A stretch of 64,000 bases of DNA. Origin: Chloroflexota bacterium (GTDB taxonomy: Bacteria > Chloroflexota > Anaerolineae > J036 > Brachytrichaceae). Below are positions 59,280 through 64,000 of the stretch, piece by piece. Below the pieces are notes generated by a model that saw only the letters and a list, made by a program, of their open reading frames with translations, did not search any database and was not told where the DNA came from. Each line of letters starts with the position of its first letter. Position 1 is the first letter of the stretch. The stretch is from NCBI GenBank assembly GCA_030550095.1, contig JAUQQA010000007.1, forward strand, positions 1 to 64,000. Direction: 5' to 3'. The translations under genes and the position numbers were made by a program.

Positions 59280-60587
59280 ATGCCGACGAACATCACCATG
59301 CCCCAAATGGGCTTTGACATGACCGAGGGCACTATCGCCGCCTGGCTGAAGAAGGAAGGCGATATGGTGACCCGCGGCGAGCCGATCGCTGAGATCGAGA
59401 CGGACAAGACCACGATCCAAATCGAGGCGTTTGCCAGTGGTGTGTTGCGCAAGATCATCGCGCAACCTGGGCAGCGCGTGCCCGTGGGCGAGGTGATCGC
59501 CATCATCGCCGAGCCAGGCGAGAACCTCGAAGAGAGCACGCCCGCGCCACCAGCGCAAGCTCAAGGGACGAGCGCACCTGCGTCTCAGCCGCCCACTGCC
59601 GCGCTGAACGCACCAGTAATTGCCAGCGGAACAGTGGTTGAGGGCGCGGACCGCATCATCGCCACGCCTGTCGCCAGGCGCATCGCCCAAGAGCATGGGA
59701 TCGATCTGCGCCTGGTGAAGGGTAGCGGACCCGAAGGGCGCATCACCAAGGCGGACGTGGAAGCCTTTTTGGCGACGATGCAGAAGCCCACACTGGCGGT
59801 GTCAGCCCCTGCGCCAGAACCCGCGCCGGCGCCTGCCTCTGTTGCACCAACGCCCATCGTGCCGCCCCAGCCCGTGCCTGCGCCGGCACCGAGCGGAGTG
59901 CCAGGCGCGAAGCAGCCGCTCACGCGCATGCGCCAAACCATCGCGGCGCGCATGGTGGCGAGCAAACAGCAGGTGCCACACTTCTACATCACCGTCTCTG
60001 TGGAGATGGACGCCGCGCTCGCGCTGCGCGAGCAGATCAACGCAGCGCTGAAGAGCGAAGGCGTGAAGGTCTCGATCAACGATATGGTGATCCGCGCTGC
60101 TGCGTTGGCGCTGCGCCGCTTCCCCAATTTAAACGCCTCGTTTGCGGGAGACGGCATCCAGCAACACAGCAGTGTGAACATCGGCGTGGCGGTGTCTGTG
60201 CCCGATGGGCTGGTGACGGTCACCGTGCGCGACGCAGACACAAAGTCGCTCAAGCAGATCAGCCAAGAGATGGTAGCGCTTGCGGCGCGCGCGCGCGAGG
60301 GAAAGATGCTCCCGAGCGACTATGGCGGGCAGACGTTCACCATCAGCAACCTCGGCATGTACGGCGTGGATAACTTCCTCGCCATTGTGAACCAGCCTGA
60401 CGCAGCGATCCTCGCCGTAGCAACCGCGCAGCCGATGCCGGTGGTGCGCGAGGGGCAGATCGTCATCCGCACCATGATGAACATGACGCTCTCGGGCGAC
60501 CATCGCGTCACCGACGGCGCAGAGGCGGCGCAATTCCTAAACGAGGTCAAGCGACTGCTTGAGAACCCTTGGGGGTTGGTGCTGTGA
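59280..60587 (+). CDS. pdhC: Dihydrolipoamide acetyltransferase (E2)
   Basis: 435 residues: one lipoyl domain (1-80, lipoyl Lys in EIETDKTTIQIEA), an Ala/Pro-rich linker, the E3-binding peripheral domain (about 125-160: ATPVARRIAQEHGIDL), a second linker and the catalytic domain (about 210-435) ending in SGDHRVTDGAEAA with the HxxxDG active site. It transfers the acetyl group to CoA and forms the complex core. No dihydrolipoamide dehydrogenase gene follows; E3 must be encoded elsewhere. Confidence 0.94.
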   Translation: MPTNITMPQMGFDMTEGTIAAWLKKEGDMVTRGEPIAEIETDKTTIQIEAFASGVLRKIIAQPGQRVPVGEVIAIIAEPGENLEESTPAPPAQAQGTSAPASQPPTAALNAPVIASGTVVEGADRIIATPVARRIAQEHGIDLRLVKGSGPEGRITKADVEAFLATMQKPTLAVSAPAPEPAPAPASVAPTPIVPPQPVPAPAPSGVPGAKQPLTRMRQTIAARMVASKQQVPHFYITVSVEMDAALALREQINAALKSEGVKVSINDMVIRAAALALRRFPNLNASFAGDGIQQHSSVNIGVAVSVPDGLVTVTVRDADTKSLKQISQEMVALAARAREGKMLPSDYGGQTFTISNLGMYGVDNFLAIVNQPDAAILAVATAQPMPVVREGQIVIRTMMNMTLSGDHRVTDGAEAAQFLNEVKRLLENPWGLVL

Positions 60588-60695
60588 GCTTCTAGTACGA
60601 GCTTGGCACTTCATGAGAGAACGTCTTTGTGCTTGACAAAAACCCTGTGCCTGAATCACCCCCGAGGAGGGTATAGCAGTAGGAGGAAAGAGCCA

Positions 60696-60836
60696 ATGAA
60701 GCGACGAGCTTTTTTTGGCAAGGATGCCGACTTCAAGCGCATCTTCGCGGAGTGGAAGAAGTTCAAAGAAGAGACTGACCGCTGGTTTGGCTTGAACGAG
60801 TACACGATGGAAAGCTATCTGTTTGGAAAGCTCTGA
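60696..60836 (+). CDS. 46-residue mini-gene: internally deleted copy of the TRAP binding protein
   Basis: Reading frame of 46 codons after AGGAGGAAAGAG. The first 6-8 residues (MKRRAFFG) equal the start of the TRAP binding protein encoded 179 bp downstream; the next 38 residues equal that protein's extreme C-terminus (30 of 38 identical). The middle of about 310 residues is missing, with the join at a T-rich tract. The flanks are parallel too: TTGACA (60633-60638), a similar ribosome site, and its own terminator. The -10 position looks degraded (TCACCC at 17-bp spacing). It is either a decaying remnant or an expressed micropeptide; it lacks the hydrophobic part of a signal and would stay in the cytoplasm. 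Confidence 0.7.
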   Translation: MKRRAFFGKDADFKRIFAEWKKFKEETDRWFGLNEYTMESYLFGKL

Positions 60837-60862
60837 GTGAGTTCATCGTTTCCAATTGGCAA

Positions 60863-60908
60863 AAGGCGAGCAAGTGCTGCACCACTTAGCGGCTCGCCTT
60901 CTTTTATT
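60863..60908 (+). terminator. Rho-independent terminator after the mini-gene
   Basis: AAGGCGAGC (60863-60871) pairs with GCTCGCCTT (60892-60900) across a 20-nt loop, followed by CTTTTATT. Confidence 0.85.
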
Positions 60909-60939
60909 GTGCCTGTCGTATAGCCCATCTCTTTCTCGC

Positions 60940-60968
60940 TTGACAGAGTGGGCATTCTGCGATACAAA
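60940..60968 (+). promoter_or_regulatory. Sigma-70 type promoter of the TRAP binding-protein gene
   Basis: TTGACA (60940-60945), 17-bp spacer, TACAAA (60963-60968); leader about 40 nt with AAGGAGGAAG before the ATG at 61015. Confidence 0.75.
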
Positions 60969-61014
60969 AGCAGCCTACCTGAGCACAACCCCTACGGTAA
61001 GGAGGAAGTAGCCA

Positions 61015-62109
61015 ATGAAGCGACGAGCATTTTTGGGTTTGGCTGCGAAGGCGGCAGCTGCCGGCGCAGCCTCGACGGTGTTTGCGGCGCCGAACATCAT
61101 CATTGCGCAGCGGAACATTCGCTGGCAGATGGCGACGAGCTGGCCAACATCGCTGGACACCATCTACGGTGGTGCTCAGATTTTTGCTGAGCGCGTGGCT
61201 GCGCTGACAGGTGGGCGGTTTCAGATCACACCTGAGCCTGCGGGCAAGCTCTCCAAGGGCACAGATATTCTCGACGTGGTGCAGCAAGGCGCTGTGCCCA
61301 TTGGTCACACAGCCTCGTATTACTACGTCGGCAAAAGCCCAATCACAGCATTTGGAACAGCTCTTCCCTTTGGGATGACGCTTCGCCAGCAGAACGCCTG
61401 GCTGTATGAGGGGGGTGGTTTGCAGTTGTTGCAAGAGGTGTATCGGAAGAAGTTTGGGGTGATTCAGTTTCCTGCTGGGAACACGGGTGCGCAGATGGGG
61501 GGTTGGTTTAGGAAGGAGATCAAAAGCGTGGATGACTTGAAGGGGCTGAAGATGCGAATTCCTGGGCTGGGTGGTGAGGTGATGACGCGGCTTGGGGTGA
61601 CAGCGCAGAATCTGCCTCGGGGCGAGATTTTCCAAGCGTTGCAGACGGGCACGGTGGATGCGGCGGAGTGGGTAGGTCCCTATGATGATGAGAAGCTCGG
61701 CTTCTTCAAAGTTGCTAAGTTTTACTACTACCCAGGCTGGTGGGAGCCTGCGCCGACGCTCGAGGTCGAGGTCAACATTCGCGAGTGGGAGCGACTGCCG
61801 AAGGAGTATCAAGAGGCGATCAAGTCGGCGGCGGTTGAGGCGAACATGGGGATGATGGCGCGATATGATGCGCGCAACGCTGCGGCGCTGAAGAAGCTGC
61901 TTGATGCAGGTGTGCAGCTGCGCCAATACCCGAAGTCGGTGATTGACGCTGCGAAGAAGGTTGCTGATGAGATTTACGCCGAATTTTCAAGCAAGGACGC
62001 CGACTTCAAGCGCATCTTCACGGAGTGGAAGAAGTTCAGGGATGAGACGGGTCGCTGGTTTGGCTTGAACGAATATGCGATGGAGGGCTACTTGTTCGGC
62101 AACATGTGA
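61015..62109 (+). CDS. TRAP transporter solute-binding protein, DctP/TakP type
   Basis: 364 residues. The start [20 protein letters not shown] with twin arginines and a cleavage near VFAAPN indicates Tat export. The DctP fold follows: [65 protein letters not shown] and [17 protein letters not shown], characteristic of the TakP-like branch that binds keto- or other organic acids. The C-terminal helical tail is the part duplicated in the mini-gene. Codon choice in the middle (about 61380-61680; many GGG, TTT, TTG) is less GC3-biased than neighbours. The membrane subunits face it from the opposite strand. Confidence 0.93.
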   Translation: MKRRAFLGLAAKAAAAGAASTVFAAPNIIIAQRNIRWQMATSWPTSLDTIYGGAQIFAERVAALTGGRFQITPEPAGKLSKGTDILDVVQQGAVPIGHTASYYYVGKSPITAFGTALPFGMTLRQQNAWLYEGGGLQLLQEVYRKKFGVIQFPAGNTGAQMGGWFRKEIKSVDDLKGLKMRIPGLGGEVMTRLGVTAQNLPRGEIFQALQTGTVDAAEWVGPYDDEKLGFFKVAKFYYYPGWWEPAPTLEVEVNIREWERLPKEYQEAIKSAAVEANMGMMARYDARNAAALKKLLDAGVQLRQYPKSVIDAAKKVADEIYAEFSSKDADFKRIFTEWKKFRDETGRWFGLNEYAMEGYLFGNM

Positions 62110-62130
62110 GTACACAAAAGCTGGCGCTGC

Positions 62131-62169
62131 AACAGAAACGACCTCCCAAGCTGGGAGGTCGTTTCTGTT
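62131..62169. terminator. Bidirectional terminator hairpin
   Basis: A perfect 18-bp inverted repeat (62131-62148 and 62152-62169) with a 3-nt loop AGC lies between convergent genes. The arms start AACAGAAACG and end CGTTTCTGTT, so each strand ends in a U-rich segment. Confidence 0.9.
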
Positions 62170-62199
62170 TGGGGTGAGGTCGCTTTTCCTGCTCGGTTC

Positions 62200-63594
62200 T
62201 CACGAAGTGCTGCCAAAAGCGACGCGCACAAGCCAATTCACCGTCTCGGGGAAGGCGATCACCAGCGCCAGCACGATGAGCTGAATGATCATGAAAGGAA
62301 TGGCGCTGCGGTGGATGTCCAGTGTGCTGATCTCCTTCGGCGCCACGCTTTGCAGGTAGAACAGCGAGAAGCCCACTGGCGGCGAGATGAACGCCGTTTG
62401 CAGGTTGACCGCGAGCACGATTGCGAGCCATGTCATGGTGTAGCCTTCTGTAGCGAACGCGCCAGCGGGGTTGAATTCGTTGAGCACGCGCTCCGCCGCG
62501 GGCACGATGAGCGGCATCGCAATGTAAGTAATCTCGGGAAACTCCAGGAAGATGCCCAACAAGAAGATCACAATGTTCACCACAATGACGAACGTCCAAA
62601 ATCCACCTGGAAGGCTCGCTAGCCACTCTTCGATCAGGTAGTCGGTGCCTAAGCCATAGAGCACCTTGGTGAAGAGCGTCGAGGCGAAGAGGATCATCAG
62701 CACCAGCCCGGTGGTCTTCGCGGTGGAGAGCGCTGCTTCGGCGATCACGCGGCGGTTGAGGCGCCGGTTCGCAAGGGCAAGCAACGCTGCACCGATGGCG
62801 CCGAAAGAACCCGCCTCGCTGGGCGTCGCCAAGCCAGCGAAGATCGTGCCGAGCACGGCGACGATCAAACCAACAGGCGGGACGAAGGCACGGATGGTGC
62901 GCAGCAACAGCCGCTTGCCGCGCACGCGCGCCTCAGGTGGCAATGCAGGTGCAAAGCCCGGGCGCAGATATGCCATGATCAGCGCGTATGCGGCGTAGCC
63001 GCCCGCGAGCATAAGCCCTGGGATGATCGCGCCGGCGAATAGGTCCCCAATCGAGACGCCGAACTGGTCGCTGAGCAGGATCAGCACGATGCTCGGCGGG
63101 ATCATTTGCGCCAATGTGCCCGAGGAAATGATCACACCTGTTGCCAAGCCCTTGTTGTAGCCATACTTGAGCATCGAGGGCAGCGAGATCAAGCCCATGG
63201 CGATGATCGTCGCGGCAACGACGCCTGTGGTGGCTGCGAGCAAGGTGCCAACGATGATCACGCCTAGCGCAATGCCCCCCTTCAGCGGGCCCATCAATTG
63301 CCCCATCGTCTCCAGCAGCTCCTCGGCAAGCCCAGAGCGCTCCAGCAGCGAGCCCATGAAGATGAAGAACGGGATCGCCAGCAGCGTGCTGTCGCTCATA
63401 ATGCCGAACCAACTGTTCGGCAAGCTGAGCAACAGGTTGAAGTTAAACGCATCCATCGCCAAGCCAATTAAGCCGAAGACGATGGCAGTGCCTGCGAACG
63501 AGAACGCCACAGGGTAGCCGCTGAGCAGCATGAAGAAGAAGCCTGCAAACATGATGATGCCCAGCAGCTGCGGGTTGAAGAACGATTCCTCCAT
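62200..63594 (-). CDS. TRAP transporter large permease (DctM)
   Basis: 464 residues with about 12 hydrophobic segments, full DctM length. Conserved segments include [98 protein letters not shown] and the C-terminal [20 protein letters not shown]. It carries the sodium-coupled transport step with the small permease. AGGAGGAG precedes the ATG. The binding-protein gene is downstream on the other strand. Confidence 0.95.
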   Translation of the reverse strand: MEESFFNPQLLGIIMFAGFFFMLLSGYPVAFSFAGTAIVFGLIGLAMDAFNFNLLLSLPNSWFGIMSDSTLLAIPFFIFMGSLLERSGLAEELLETMGQLMGPLKGGIALGVIIVGTLLAATTGVVAATIIAMGLISLPSMLKYGYNKGLATGVIISSGTLAQMIPPSIVLILLSDQFGVSIGDLFAGAIIPGLMLAGGYAAYALIMAYLRPGFAPALPPEARVRGKRLLLRTIRAFVPPVGLIVAVLGTIFAGLATPSEAGSFGAIGAALLALANRRLNRRVIAEAALSTAKTTGLVLMILFASTLFTKVLYGLGTDYLIEEWLASLPGGFWTFVIVVNIVIFLLGIFLEFPEITYIAMPLIVPAAERVLNEFNPAGAFATEGYTMTWLAIVLAVNLQTAFISPPVGFSLFYLQSVAPKEISTLDIHRSAIPFMIIQLIVLALVIAFPETVNWLVRVAFGSTS

Positions 63595-63644
63595 GGGGGA
63601 CTCCTCCTAAACAGCAGCGTGCAGTGATCGAGAGTGCGCTTGCG

Positions 63645-64000
63645 CTAGACGCGCTCGCGCTGGGCGGCTTGTGCTTCTTCGGTGTGATGGTGCTCGAGTT
63701 CCTCGCGCAGCTCGCGCGCCAACTCCTCGGCAGCAGCTTGCTCACCCTCGGAGACCATCACAGCGCTTTCCATCTCGTGGTGCCCAGTCAAGATCGCGGC
63801 GTACTTAATCGCCTGGGCGATGGCTTGCATCAGCAATCCAAAGAAACCGACGATGATGAGCGACTTCAGCGGCGCAAGCGGCAATCCGCCCGCATCGCCG
63901 GAGACCTCCCATGGTCCCCATGTGCCATCGGGCAGGCGTCCCCAAGAGATGAGCACAGGCTCAATGCTCACGTAGATCGCAAGGATGGAGAAAGGGATCA
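63645..64000 (-). CDS. TRAP transporter small permease (DctQ), C-terminal part
   Basis: At least 118 residues continue open to the right edge of the window; the GTG at 63971 is internal because residues before it (PFSILAIYV) continue the membrane protein. The visible portion contains the last membrane helix ([27 protein letters not shown]) and a long charged C-terminal tail rich in Glu and His ([18 protein letters not shown]). The His/Glu tail could bind metal but no role is known. Gene order DctQ-DctM is standard. Confidence 0.82.
   Translation of the reverse strand, partial: IPFSILAIYVSIEPVLISWGRLPDGTWGPWEVSGDAGGLPLAPLKSLIIVGFFGLLMQAIAQAIKYAAILTGHHEMESAVMVSEGEQAAAEELARELREELEHHHTEEAQAAQRERV

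Noticed and set aside
60603-60695. Longer 77-residue version of the TRAP mini-gene
   Set aside because: The extra 31 residues come from the promoter region; the homologous start and the ribosome site point to ATG 60696.
1-64000. CRISPR array, insertion sequences, phage genes, integrase or attachment sites
   Set aside because: No periodic direct repeats, transposase, terminal repeats or integrase were seen on reading both strands; both tRNAs have ordinary flanks.

Overview
The window reads as a compact, GC-rich bacterial chromosome segment with about 63 protein genes and two tRNAs. I see no insertion sequence, prophage, CRISPR array or rRNA. The organism is most likely a member of the Chloroflexota. 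This is an inference from Pro/Thr-rich lipoproteins, single-TM proteins with TPTP-type linkers, a TPR plus TolB-like propeller protein, and the general gene mix; no ribosomal RNA is present to confirm it.

Layout. 1-8.6 kb: the end of cobQ, a ferric-iron type ABC importer (fbp-like, minus strand), then an MFS carrier, a GT4 glycosyltransferase and a PAP2-like membrane protein in one overlapping unit. 8.6-18.8 kb: a TPR/propeller protein, an M24 peptidase, UspA and CBS proteins, xpt facing queA, then queA-prfB-phosphoesterase-pduO (prfB has a programmed +1 frameshift), endonuclease IV and a glycosyltransferase. 18.9-28.8 kb: galM, an orphan GlnQ-type ATPase, a Gfo/Idh oxidoreductase, a YceI lipoprotein, phoU, a GHMP kinase, a large unknown membrane-anchored protein, threonine aldolase, a PfkB kinase, ruvA and an FmdB protein. 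29-35.4 kb: an NMT1-type ABC importer directly followed by a molybdenum hydroxylase with a separate FAD subunit and a fused 2Fe-2S/molybdopterin subunit. 35.5-40.6 kb: a DsbA-like protein, kamA, D-lyxose isomerase, DUF1330, then nucleoside hydrolase and psuG transcribed from a tRNA-Met promoter. 40.6-48.9 kb: rsmI-hisB-hisC-HAD-PIG-L, a YgeY-like M20 hydrolase, tRNA-Val, a solitary nuoN, a second FmdB protein and a methyltransferase. 48.9-57 kb: a CrtI-type desaturase, a second (split) molybdenum hydroxylase, a PMT-type glycosyltransferase, an SH3b lipoprotein, and rpmG-rpsR. 57.2-64 kb: pyruvate dehydrogenase E1a-E1b-E2, then a TRAP transporter whose solute-binding gene is preceded by a 46-codon internally deleted copy of itself.

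Themes. Nucleobase and nucleoside use recurs: xpt, the NMT1 importer with a xanthine-dehydrogenase-like enzyme, a second such enzyme, a YgeY-like hydrolase, nucleoside hydrolase, psuG and a PfkB kinase. Expression signals fall into two classes. Secreted solute-binding proteins have TTGACA-17-TANNNT promoters or long leaders with strong Shine-Dalgarno sites. Many cytoplasmic genes instead carry a TANNNT box only 6-12 nt before the start codon and no Shine-Dalgarno site, which suggests leaderless mRNAs. The most unusual items are the TRAP mini-gene, the psuG start codon 4 nt after a tRNA 3' end, the interlocked xpt/queA promoters and the widespread leaderless signature. All functional calls come from sequence reading alone.
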